Below, in pieces: positions 1 through 9,386 of a stretch of DNA of 64,000 nt. Made by a program: the position numbers and the translations under genes. Origin of the DNA: Plasmodiophora brassicae (lineage: Eukaryota > Endomyxa: Phytomyxea > Phytomyxea > Plasmodiophorida); the NCBI GenBank assembly GCA_036867785.1, contig CP145419.1, positions 496,001-560,000 on the forward strand, given 5' to 3'. Each line of letters starts with the position of its first letter. The first letter of the stretch is position 1. The notes beneath the pieces are model-generated. The model was not told the DNA's origin. It searched no databases and saw only the letters and a program-made list of their open reading frames with translations.

Positions 1-1
1 C

Positions 2-268
2 AACGATGAAGACGCCATGGTTGCCCAGGCAATCGCTGCATCGCTCAACTACCAGGGCGGTTCATCCGCAAGCGCCCCTGCCAACGAGGAAATGGACCCT
101 GAACTCGCTCGAGCCCTCGCCGCCTCCATGGAAGCCAGCGCCCAAGACCAGGACCTCGCGCGGGCCATCGCCGCCTCCATGGAAGTCGACGCGGAGACCC
201 AGCGCGACCTCGATCTCGCTATCGCCGCTTCCCTCGCCGAATCACCCGAGTCCAAGTCCGACTTCTGA
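2..268 (+). CDS. C-terminal part of a protein with tandem ubiquitin-interacting motifs (5' truncated)
   Basis: The frame is open from the left edge of the window to a TGA at 266-268, so only the last ~88 residues of a larger gene are present. They consist almost entirely of four UIM-like units, each an acidic stretch followed by Ala-Ile/Leu-Ala-Ala-Ser-Leu/Met (LARALAASMEAS, LARAIAASMEVD and LDLAIAASLAES are three of them). UIMs are single helices that bind ubiquitin through the Ala and Ser positions; four in tandem suggests binding to polyubiquitin or to several monoubiquitins. DNAJB2, ataxin-3, proteasome S5a and USP25-type proteins carry such arrays, but the catalytic or partner domain lies outside the window, so the full identity is open. 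The repeats are alike at DNA level, with gccgcctccatggaagnc repeated, which suggests recent duplication. Confidence 0.75.
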   Translation, partial: NDEDAMVAQAIAASLNYQGGSSASAPANEEMDPELARALAASMEASAQDQDLARAIAASMEVDAETQRDLDLAIAASLAESPESKSDF

Positions 269-436
269 CATCCTCCATCGCCAGCCTCGATTCGATGAAT
301 GAAAACAGGAATAAGCAGCTGCAGCAGCAGCAGCAGTTTGCCGCAGCGGTTGAGCGACGGCCGTGCGGCGTCGCGAGTGTTGCGTAATTCCGTGCAGTCA
401 AGTCCGTGGCCGGCGGAGGAGAGACGCGGCCCGTTG

Positions 437-1449
437 ATGACGACGTACGTCCGGCAGCAGGACCGGAACCAGGCGGCGACGCTGTGGTGCGGCAACCTGG
501 CCGACCAGTGCACGGAGGAGATATTGTGGGAGCTGTTCATACAATGCGGGCCGCTACGTAAGAGAGGGGTGTCTCGCGTCGGGTCTGCGTCGCCCTGACA
601 AAGGGTCTGCGTTGCGTGCACAGTGGACGTTGTGATGCCGACGGATAAGGTGACGAACCAGCACCAGAATTACGCGTTCGTCGAGTTCCGGTCCGAGGCC
701 GACGCCGACTACGCGATGAAGGTGATGAACATGGTGAAATTGTATGGCCAGTCGATCCGGATCAACCGGTCGTCCCGCGAGAAGGACGAATTCGACGTTG
801 GCGCGAACCTGTTCGTCGGCAACCTGGCCCCTGAAGTCGACGAGCAGATCCTCTACAACTCGTTCAGCGTTTTCGGACAGGTGTGCCAACCTGATCTTGC
901 TGTCGCTGGTCAGCCCAACTGAACATGTTGATGGGTGTACAGGTTCTGAACGCCAAGGTGATGCATGATGACAATGGGGCACCGAGAGGGTTCGGCTTCG
1001 TGAACTTTGCAACGTTCGAAGCGTCCGATGCGGCGCTGGCAGCCATGAACGGCCAGTACCTATGCAACAAGGCGATCAACGTGTCGTACGCGTACATGAA
1101 GGACAGCACGCGCGGCGAACGTCACGGCACCGAGGCGGAACGTCAACTGGCCAAGAGCCGGGCGGCCATGCTGCCGAAATCGGCCACCAAGGTGCATTCG
1201 CACTTCTCGGCGGGTAGTACGGCACCGCCGCCGCCGGCTCCGGTTGCCGCCGAACATCCCGTCGGGTTCCCGCCCATGGTCCCACCTGGATACGGGTACG
1301 CCGCGCCGCCGCCCATGCATTTCCCAGGGGCGTTCCCGCCGCCGTTCCCAGGCGCGTTCCCGCCCCCGGGACAGTTCGCGCCGCCCCCCATGTTCCCGCC
1401 GGGCATGGCGCCACCGCCCCCACCCCCACATCAACGACAACAACAATAA
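437..1449 (+). CDS. SF3B4: Splicing factor 3B subunit 4 (SF3B4/SAP49/Hsh49)
   Basis: Nuclear U2 snRNP protein of the SF3b complex that helps anchor U2 at the branch site. Exons 437-557, 624-880 and 943-1449 join in phase to 294 residues. RRM1 covers roughly residues 13-90 (RNP-like NYAFVEFRSEADADYAMKVM) and RRM2 roughly 100-180 (ANLFVGNLAPEVDEQ..., then RGFGFVNFATFEASDAA). The stretch AMNGQYLCNKAINVSYAYMKDS followed by GERHGTEAERQLA is diagnostic of SF3B4 against other two-RRM proteins. The tail is the usual Pro/Gly/Met-rich low-complexity region (FPPPFPGAFPPPGQ). The two introns (66 and 62 nt) are GT-AG. I chose the ATG at 437 because it places the first RRM at the family's usual distance; the frame is open further upstream to 299. 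Confidence 0.95.
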
Positions 1450-1521
1450 TAATCGGCACAGACAGACGCATGCACCCGTTCGATGTCGGCACGACGCGTC
1501 CCGTGCGCCACCTGTTGTATA

Positions 1522-3582
1522 TTATAGGATGACGCAGCACGATGTGGATTTGGCGGGGGCGACGGCGGCAGCAGGTTGCTGCTTGTCGGCATCCGGTTCC
1601 GGTTCCGGTTGCCGGTCGCGAGTCGGGCCAGGCGGTTTCCCCATCGCGGCCCCGTGCGACATCGAAGGTTCCGTCTGGACGTTCACCTGATCGGGGCTTA
1701 ACGGCGCCGCGTCCTCGGCCGTCTCCATGCTCTTGAACGCCTTCGGCGAGGAGTGCATCGGCGGCGGGCCATGCGCGGCGCTGCTCGCCTGCGTTCGCAA
1801 CGTCTTCTCCACGAGCTCCTTCTTCGCCATCGGCGACATGTTCGATCGGGACGCGGGCGCCGGCCCATCGTTCTCGTTGTCGGCGGGCGTCGCCAGCGTT
1901 TTCGACGCGGCCGCCGCGTCCCCGTGCTCGCTCGAGTCGGCGTTGCTCGACAGCATCCTGGCCTTCGGTGTGCTCTGATCGCTTGCCTGCTGGTGGTGAA
2001 CGCTGTCCAGCGCCTCCTTCTTCGTCGCCGTGCTCGGTTCAGCGCGCGGTTCGTTCTTGGTCTGCTCCTGCGGTTGTTGTTGTTGATGTGCGGCGTCCAC
2101 GTTGCTCGCGGTCGTCTCGGATGACGGCACCCGAACGGGGTCCTTCGCCGCGCTCTGCTGGTTGCGCAGGACATGCTCGAGCTTGCCCTTCATCGCCGTC
2201 TTGTCATCGGAGTCGGATGGCTTCGCTGCCGTGCTGGGCTTGGCGCTGTCGTCGATCGCGTCCTGGTCAGTAGCGCTCTTGAACGCCTTCTTCGGCTTGG
2301 CGCCTGGCTCCGCGTCCGCCTGTGGGCCATCAGCGACGCCTTTGGCCGGCTTCGACGCGTTGCTCGGCTTGCTACGTAACGCGTGCTCAATAGCGTCCCG
2401 TTTCGCCTTCGTGCTCGGGTCGGCCGCGGGTCGACGCACCGCCGCCTCGTCGTCCTTCGGCTTCGCCTCGTTGCTCGGCTTGCTTTTCAACGCGTTCTCA
2501 ATGGCCTCCTTCTTCACCTTCGTGGTCGACGTCTCCACGGCCGCCGTCTGGGGTTCGTTGGCAGTCGCCGCCGCCACCGCCGCAGCCGCGTTCCTGTTCG
2601 GGTCGGTGGGACGCCGAACGGGTTCCATTGGCGACTTCTCTAGGATTTCCTTCGCCGGCGACGCCTCGTCGCTGCTCTCGCTGGGCGCTTTCGGGGCAGG
2701 ATTCGCCGCCGGCTCCACATTGTCGCTGGCTGGCCTCGGCGATTGCATGGCGCCATGCTCGACGGCGAACTTGGCCAGGACGGCACCCTGACTCATGGCT
2801 GGTTCTGGGGCCGCTGCTGCTGTTGACGTTGACGTTGTTGTTGTTGTCGCTGTGGCGGCTGCCGCTGCGGGCGCTTCATGTGGAACGAACTCGGGCGCCA
2901 TGGCGGCCGTCGGCGGTATCGCCGAGACAGCGGGACTGGTCGCCGATGCCGGGACGAATTCAGCCGCCTCAGCCGATAGGCGACGTGTTCGCGGTTGGCC
3001 CTGCTCCGCATCCTGTTTCTGCTCGTCGACTGGTGGTGATGCGTCCTCGTTGCCGGCTGACGGCGCTCCCGTCATGGACTGGCTTCGGCGTCGCGATTTG
3101 TTCCTCTTCGACTTGCGTCTCGGCCTGTCGTTTGCTGGTTCCGCTTCGTCCGGTTCGGGTTTGGACGTGTCTTCAGCCTTCGGCTCGTCTGTTGCTGGCT
3201 TAGCTTCGTCCGCTGTGGGCTTGGGCTCTTCAGGTGCGGGCTTGGGCTCTTCAGGTGTGGGCGCGGGCTCTTCAGGAGGCGATGGAGATTTAGGCTGGTC
3301 GGCAGCGGGTTTAGGCTGGTCGGTAGCAGGTTCAGGCTTCTCAGTAGCAGGTTCTGGCTGGTCATGAGCGGGTACAGGCTGGTCAGTCGCCGTCTCCTCC
3401 TCCAGCGGGCGCTCGCTAGTGCTAGATACACGTGCGCCTGACGAATCGCGTTTCGCCGCGGTTTTCTGGCTGGCCTTACGGGAGCGGGATGACGATCTGC
3501 CTTTCTTTGCAGGGTTTGCCGGTGCTGGAACCGTTGACGCGGGTTCGCTAGGCTCCGCCGCTGGTGGCGCGTCTGACGACAT
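1522..3582 (-). CDS. Low-complexity repeat protein with C-terminal CAAX prenylation box
   Basis: Uninterrupted 686-residue frame, rich in Pro, Glu, Lys, Ala and Ser; no globular domain recognised. The N-terminal third carries Pro-Glu/Lys-Pro tandem repeats (EEPKPAPEEPKP, DQPEPATEKPEP). The C-terminal half holds at least five copies of a ~13-residue lysine-rich, probably helical motif (KKEAIENALKSKPS, KRDAIEHALRSKPS, KGKLEHVLRNQQS, KKEALDSVHHQQAS, KKELVEKTLRTQAS) spaced about 40-65 residues apart. The protein ends ...STSCCVIL: CVIL is a CAAX box whose final Leu favours geranylgeranyltransferase I, and the neighbouring Cys could be palmitoylated. I infer a lipid-anchored, largely disordered membrane-associated scaffold. 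The frame extends 19 codons upstream, but the ATG at 3582 gives a cleaner Ala/Ser/Pro-rich start. Confidence 0.8.
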   Translation of the reverse strand: MSSDAPPAAEPSEPASTVPAPANPAKKGRSSSRSRKASQKTAAKRDSSGARVSSTSERPLEEETATDQPVPAHDQPEPATEKPEPATDQPKPAADQPKSPSPPEEPAPTPEEPKPAPEEPKPTADEAKPATDEPKAEDTSKPEPDEAEPANDRPRRKSKRNKSRRRSQSMTGAPSAGNEDASPPVDEQKQDAEQGQPRTRRLSAEAAEFVPASATSPAVSAIPPTAAMAPEFVPHEAPAAAAATATTTTTSTSTAAAAPEPAMSQGAVLAKFAVEHGAMQSPRPASDNVEPAANPAPKAPSESSDEASPAKEILEKSPMEPVRRPTDPNRNAAAAVAAATANEPQTAAVETSTTKVKKEAIENALKSKPSNEAKPKDDEAAVRRPAADPSTKAKRDAIEHALRSKPSNASKPAKGVADGPQADAEPGAKPKKAFKSATDQDAIDDSAKPSTAAKPSDSDDKTAMKGKLEHVLRNQQSAAKDPVRVPSSETTASNVDAAHQQQQPQEQTKNEPRAEPSTATKKEALDSVHHQQASDQSTPKARMLSSNADSSEHGDAAAASKTLATPADNENDGPAPASRSNMSPMAKKELVEKTLRTQASSAAHGPPPMHSSPKAFKSMETAEDAAPLSPDQVNVQTEPSMSHGAAMGKPPGPTRDRQPEPEPDADKQQPAAAVAPAKSTSCCVIL

Positions 3583-4239
3583 GGCAACGTGGCCAACGGT
3601 GATACGATTCTGCCTACGGGCAGCAGGCACGCGACGCATGGGCCCGAATCTACTCGAGGATCGGTACCGCGTGGATCAAGTGGACGAATGCCTTCCGGCC
3701 TGCCTGTGCTGATGGGCGTTCTAGAACAATGGAATTCGAGAACCCCTGTCCAATGTACAGACCTCAAGGTTTCAGATGATCAAGGCACAGGTCGGCCTAC
3801 TGTCGTTAGTCCTCGAATCAGAGTTGCCGCAACGGCCTTCGAACCGGTGCCCATCAGGTCTTGCCTGGCGTACGCAGAGCTGACGCAACCTGCAAACAAA
3901 GTCGCTGGTTCAGAGTGCACCCAAACCGAAGTTGCGTTCCAGAGAAGGAAATAATCGTGCACTCTAGCCGAAACGTGACTTTGACGGCTAGTTGGGCGCC
4001 TACTTCAAGCTTTCTGGATCAGCCACGATCTTCATAGAGCGACAAACGCCCAGCGAGCGACGTAGCCTCGTCGAAGCAGTACGATGGGTGCCCAGCACGG
4101 CATAGGTGTGTACTAACATCGTCACGAGCACTACCGCTCTACAGATGTACGGTTCGCAGACGGTACAGGCGAGATGCTGGGAGTGCTGAATGGTGGGGCA
4201 ACTTGTTCACGGCGTCACGCGAACGTCGTGACGCCACGC
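3583..4239. other. Intergenic region without a supported gene
   Basis: About 650 bp between two minus-strand genes. Short open frames exist on both strands but none has domain similarity, typical codon choice or acceptable splice joins. It should hold the promoter of the CAAX repeat protein (right of 3582) and the 3' UTR of the four-TM gene. No tRNA or clear repeat was seen. Confidence 0.5.
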
Positions 4240-5186
4240 TCAGCAGGCCCGTACCTGCAATATCGTGTCATCAGCGACAGCGCAGCGCCCCGAACAAGCA
4301 TAAGACAACCTTCCAGCAACGCTTTCGTTAGCGAACTCGTCCAGTATCGGGTACTGCAGATCCGCATGGTACGACGTGTAACGAAGCGGAGCAGCCGCCA
4401 ACGATGCGCTGGCCATGGCACCCGCAATGCACAGCGAAAGGAATATGCCAACGGCAGGAGCCCAGAAGATCTTCTCGCTGTCAAAGAGCGTTATAATATC
4501 GTCAACCTGCTCACAGGGTCCATTAAGTCGGGCCGGTGCCGTTACTACGACAGCGGGAACTCACATGGGGCTGCGAGCCCTGCAAGACACGCTGGACTGT
4601 CTTGATGGCCCACGATGAATCGACAACCAGTGCAACAACAGCTGTAATCTATCCGTTATCGTCAAACTAACGTTAACAACCCCAATGTTGGTGATGACGA
4701 GGACCTGGACCAGGGCAAGGATGAAACAGACGTGGCTGAAGACGGTCAGCCCAGGGCGTGACTTGGCGTTAACGCTTGCGAATCCCAGGGCTGATGTTAT
4801 GACAAGAACCACAGCGACTGCGACCGTAACCGCATGGAATGCGTTGATCCCCGTCCTGGCAATCCACATGGCGCCTAGGATGCTGACCGCCGACCCCAGC
4901 ACCTGCCGCATGCCGTCAGACCCAGCTGCCTCGCCAACAACAACACAGCAGCCGGCTGCCTGACCCCGAGCACACTGGCGGTGAACGTCACGATCACCAG
5001 GCCGAACGCAACGCACATGATGATCGAACGCGCGACGGGTCCACGCTCGAAACGGCAAAGTGCTGCGCATCCGTGGCGCGTCGTCGCACCGCCGACCGCG
5101 CCTGCTGCGGACCATCCGTGTCGGTCCACTCCCCCGTCGAAGTCGCACAGTACCATCACTGCCAAGTGCCTACCCGAACTGGACAT
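4240..5186 (-). CDS. Four-transmembrane protein, tetraspanin-like layout
   Basis: Three exons (5186-4965, 4902-4565, 4477-4240) join in phase to 265 residues through GT-AG introns of 62 and 87 nt. Predicted helices: TM1 in SIIMCVAFGLVIVTFTASVLG, TM2 in FHAVTVAVAVVLVITSALGF, TM3 in GLTVFSHVCFILALVQVLVI, then a ~50-residue loop and TM4 in IFWAPAVGIFLSLCIAGAM, followed by a ~50-residue tail. The tight TM2-TM3 turn (SVNAKSRPGL) and the overall order resemble tetraspanins, but the second extracellular loop is short and lacks the CCG motif, so this is at best a divergent relative; other four-TM families remain possible. Start codon is uncertain (ATG at 5186 or 5156). An alternative 3' end is possible because a GTACGG donor-like site lies just before the stop. 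Confidence 0.6.
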
Positions 5187-5361
5187 GACTGATGGTCGGC
5201 CTTGTCGAATGGCATGAGCCTGAGCTGAAGACGGCTGTGATCACCGTCCCCTCGGGGGTGTGTGTGTGTGCGCACACCAGCGTCGGTGACCGCGGTGGGC
5301 GCATTGCGCATTTAGGGGGCTGCCGCTGCATGTCTACGCCTCTGTGTCATTTCCAGTATGT

Positions 5362-6141
5362 TCAGGCGGCCGACGCGCATAACGGAAACTGCCGGCGATG
5401 GGGCAGGCTTGTGGCCGGGCAATGTTCGACGTCAAATAAACTTTACGTTTGTCCAATCGAGTGCAACATTGGCGAGGTGGGCCTCGAAATCAACGACGCG
5501 GTCGCATGCGGGGCGATCGTCGCCGAACAACCCAGACACGGCGCGGAACGCGTTCTCCCCGTCTTCAACACGGACGGGCACACTGGTTTCATTAACGGCC
5601 GTCTTCGTTCCCGCCCGATACCGATAGCATCGCAGCGCAGGCCCATCAGTGCCCTTGTGGTGGATCATCTTGTTGTCAATCTGTGAACAGCGCTTCACAG
5701 TCAGAGCTTGACGTCCTAGCATGGCCTACAACGTCTCCCGACCACGCAGATCAGCGCCCCATTGCCGATCGTCCTCGCAACGGCAATAGCGCCCATGCCA
5801 ACAGATTCGTCGTCGAGAAGTTCCGCACCTTGGTAGACGCCGACGATTCCAACGCCATCGCCAAGCGTCTTACAATGCAGGCCGATCTGATCACGATAGT
5901 CGTTAGACGAACGCGACACGGTGACTCGCGATACTCTGGTTACGATTTCAAGCGCGATCGTCAGGATCGGCGACGTCAACTGCGAATGGGTGACCGGGAA
6001 GCAATGGGTGATGGCGCCGGTGGCCTGCACGCCGACCATAACGCCGAGCACGGGCCTGTCATAGTACCGCAGGGCGTGCGCCATGCAGATCCGGTACGCG
6101 CGCCCGTCGATGACCGGCGCCCGATCGCCACCCGACGCCAT
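5362..6141 (-). CDS. EMC8: ER membrane protein complex subunit 8/9 (MPN-like)
   Basis: Cytosolic subunit of the EMC, which inserts tail-anchored and multipass proteins into the ER. Exons 6141-5944, 5886-5746, 5680-5447 and 5388-5362 give 199 residues. The first intron (57 nt) is a multiple of three and open, so an unspliced reading adds 19 residues that family members lack; removing it restores the normal spacing between ILTIALEI and GIVGVYQ. Family features: VLGVMVGVQ near residue 30, THCFPVTH, GIVGVYQGAELLDD (counterpart of the GYYQAN segment), ALICIDNKMI, and the C-terminal VVDFEAHLANVALDWTN that matches the EMC8/9 VDFDNHLDDIRNDWTN signature. Second intron may start at 5745 or 5742. The final 27-nt exon is the least certain part; without splicing the frame stops at 5432. 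Confidence 0.82.
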
Positions 6142-6398
6142 CGCTCGCGCACCTTCCCACTATCGTCACTGCGCAGCAGAATGCCAAATGTGACGTCTTC
6201 CGCACGGGCAACCTGCCACCGTTTCCCCAGAGCGCAGCGTCATTTGGAAGATCCGTCTGGGGGGTGAGGGAGTACTACTCCGACGTCGGATCACGGTTGA
6301 CGCGGCCGTCCTGCCGGATGATCGTTCGCGAGTACTCGGCAGGGGTCTGCGGCAGGATCGGAATCTCTGTGTACGGTCGCGAGGAGATTGCCTAAACG

Positions 6399-7413
6399 AT
6401 GGCGACGGGGTCGGACCCTGGCAACGTGGCCGTCGACGTGCAAGCTGGGCCGGCGCCGGTCCCGGCGCAGTTGACGACGGCCGCGAAGGGGTGCATTGGC
6501 GGGTTCGCGTTGGTCGGGGTGATGCTGCTGTTCACAGATATGTTCCTGGTGTTCATGTACCTGTGGAATTTCGCCCCCCTGTATGTCCTGCTGGCGAGGG
6601 CCAGGAGCGATCAGAACGCCGCTGATCGCAGCGAGATCATCACCAAGTTCGGGACAGGTTTCATCGTCGGTCCGTTCATCCTGTTTACCGCTTTGTTCAT
6701 CGCCGGCTCGATCGCCTCGTTCCTGCCCGACGGCTTTGCCTACTACTTCCTCAGCTGCGCCGTCATCGTCCTGATTGTCGTCGCCATTGAAGAGGCTGTC
6801 AAACTGACCAGTTAAGGAATTGCATTGATTAGCCAAAGCGCGCGAACTGGCTGACTCCTTCCCCCCAGTGATCCACTCGACATACAAGCAGTGCACCGAC
6901 CTTTCCACTGAATCCGAAATGCGCCTTGTTCGTTCCGGTCTGTACACGTCAGCGGCGCTGGCGTCTGGATACGCCGTCATGAGCGGTTGGGTTGCTTTCC
7001 TTCGGTGCACGATTATGATTGACCGTTGTCTTGCAGCGTTGATCATTAACGTGTGGTACGTGAGCCCCGATATCTTCACCGAACTGGTTGTCACTATTTG
7101 GGCGTTGCTGTTATACGTCCCGATTCACGTCCTCACTGGCATCCTGATCGGGATCGACTGCGGGCGTCACGTCATCCTGCACGCTCCAATCCGGTTCCCA
7201 ACATCGCTATCCGTCAGCTTTACCGTCCGAGCGATCCACCTGATCGTTACATTCCTGCTCGCAGCCTACATTGAATCTCCATGGGGAGCTGTTGCCGCCA
7301 TATTCGCCTTCTCGCTCGCCATCTGCGCCCTGCTTTACGTTTTCGTCCGATGGTACAACCGCCAGCTCCCGCAGACCTACCTGCAATCAGCTGCCTTTCA
7401 AATGCTCCTTTGA
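6399..7413 (+). CDS. Polytopic membrane protein, PrsW-type intramembrane protease candidate
   Basis: Exons 6399-6810 and 6869-7413 join to 318 residues (58-nt intron). Seven or eight hydrophobic segments are visible. The motif VVAIEEAVK at residues ~130-138 matches the EExxK signature of PrsW peptidases; it is followed by RSGLYTSAALASGYAVMSG, by PIHVLTGILIG where PrsW proteins carry their membrane histidine, and by RAIHLIVTFLL with a further His. In canonical PrsW the second motif contains a Glu (GFGFAxxEN); here that place reads GYAVMSG, so the Glu is missing and activity is doubtful. The family classification is inference from motif order only. EMC8 lies divergently upstream, the start codons being 257 bp apart, so the two may share a promoter region. 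Confidence 0.55.
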
Positions 7414-7596
7414 CTGGCTCCATCGTCACCTGCCCTCCTCGGTACGCACAATAAAGAGCGCCATCGCTCTTGGCGAGCGCATCAACGCTGCAGGGACGGT
7501 ATTCCGTATTCGCCGTTGTTCGGGGTACGGTGCGTGCGGCACAGGTCAGCTGCACTCGGGATGATTTTGGCGTACACGTGACAGCGTGACGTCCGA

Positions 7597-9104
7597 ATGG
7601 CGGACGACGTCGGCTATCTGTCATACCGGTACGGGCACAACGATGTGGAGGTGGTGAGCGGGCGCGTAGCGCTGGGCGCGCCGGCCGGGTCGACGCGTCT
7701 GGCGCTGGCGATGGACATTCCGAAGCATGTCGCCATCTCCGAGTTCTGTGCGTTTGTCGAGCGCGATGACGCCGGCATCGTGCATATGCAGGTTGTCGAT
7801 CCGGGTGACGATTGCTATGCCGTGTTCGTCGTCCTGGCGTCGGTCGGCGACTGCGATGCGTTTTGTGAGGCGCTCGACGGCGTCGCGTTCAATTCCGTTG
7901 AAGAAGAACGATGCCGAGTCGTTCGCGTCCACGAAGACAGCGATCAGGTTCTGCTGTGCTCTGCCGTAAGCTGCCCTGTGTGTCTGGATTCGATTGATGG
8001 CCATGGCGGGTCGATCAGTATCCTGTGCCGGCATCAGTTCCATTACAGATGCCTGCGGAAATGGAAAGACCACAGCAATGTCTGCCCTGTGTGTCGGTAC
8101 CATATGCAGCCCCAGGTATAGAGCCGATGTGTGTGTGTGTGTGCTACTGGCGATTTAATACGGCCCACGTGTTAGGTTCAGTCGCGTTGTGAAGACTGCC
8201 TGGAGCAAGATGTTGTTGACGACTTGTGGATATGCCTTGTTTGCGGCCACGTTGGATGTGGCCGATATTCCAATAGCCATGCCTTCAAACAGTAAGCATT
8301 CTTCAGGGTTCCGGGGACTAACGCATCTCTGACGTTGGCCCTAGTTTCGAGATGACGTGTCATACGTATGCGCTGGACGTCGCGACCCGGGCCGTGTGGG
8401 ATTACGCTGGGGACAATTTCGTGCACCGCCTAGTGATGGGTGATGGCAAGCTGGTCGAAGTCGACGCGCATGACGAGTCCGTTGGTGTGGATGTTCACGA
8501 GTCATCGTTGAAGCTCGAGGAGCTGCTAGAACAGTACAACTTCCTCCTTTCGTCTCAACTTCAAGAGCAATGTGGCACCTTCAAACGTCAACAACAACGT
8601 CTTCACGAAGATTTCGGTAGGCCCATGTAGTTCGCAGCGATGCCTTCGTTGACAGGTCATCCCGTAGAGTCGCGACGTCACGAGTATGAATTGGAGCTCG
8701 AGTCTATGACGAAAGAGCTTGACGCCATTCGAAGGAAGGCTGGTCACCTCGACGAAGCGCTTGAGTCCGGGAAGGCCAAGCTGGAAGAACTGGCGCGTGC
8801 TGAAGACGAGAAGAAGGGCCAGCTTCGTGGGTTGCAGATTCTCAACTCGAAGTTGCTTGCCGACCAAGAGGCGGCGCGACGCGAACTAGAAAATTGGAGT
8901 TCGATACAAGACGACGATGATGTCGAACGGCAACAGCAGATTGATTCGCTGAGCGATGAGCTTCGCGACCTCGAATTCTACGTCAAGGCGCAAGCTCGAG
9001 TTAAAGGCAACCGAGAAATCAGGCAGGGCACGATCGTCGTTGCTGACGCTCCCCGAGATGGCACTGAACATCGTGGGAAGTCCTCAAGGAGGCGGCGACG
9101 GTGA
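7597..9104 (+). CDS. BRAP: BRAP2-type RING/UBP-zinc-finger ubiquitin ligase
   Basis: Homologue of BRCA1-associated protein 2/IMP, a RING E3 that modulates Ras-MAPK signalling in animals. Exons 7597-8115, 8182-8291, 8345-8616 and 8656-9104 give 449 residues. Domains in order: BRAP2 N-terminal RRM-like domain (1-125), RING-H2 ([13 protein letters not shown]...[13 protein letters not shown]...CPVCRY, ~126-172), UBP zinc finger (CEDC...[20 protein letters not shown], then [13 protein letters not shown] and [13 protein letters not shown], ~175-235), a coiled coil (~265-400), and the family's terminal [13 protein letters not shown] plus a basic tail. The UBP finger is split by a 53-nt intron between codons for AFK and HFEM. 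The third intron is only 39 nt. A (TG)n run lies in the first intron. Confidence 0.93.
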
Positions 9105-9386
9105 TATCTACATATGTTCGAGTAACCAGAGCGGTGCCCCGACGTGTTTCGTTTACTATGATATGTGGCCCACTTGAATGCGATTGAGGAATGCAGGTTG
9201 AGCACCTCCGCGACTAAACCATGGACCCGCATGCCCAGTCACAGCACTTGCGAGTCACCCGCCCATGTGGATATCATGTGAGTCATTAGGCGTGACGCAA
9301 CTGGCTCCCGTTATTCGTCACTGGGTGACCCGCCCAATTTCTGCTCGTTGGCCATACAGCTAGTTTATCGATAAGCGCGAGGAGAG

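Noticed and set aside
2102-2791. Plus-strand 229-residue frame with many Leu/Ala/Ser (membrane-like)
   Set aside because: Antisense of the Lys/Glu/Ala-rich CAAX repeat protein; its hydrophobicity is an artefact of the complementary codons.
6291-7094. 267-residue minus-strand frame
   Set aside because: It lies opposite the PrsW-like gene, has a charged random composition (many R, H, Q, D) and no domain; it is a shadow of the real gene.
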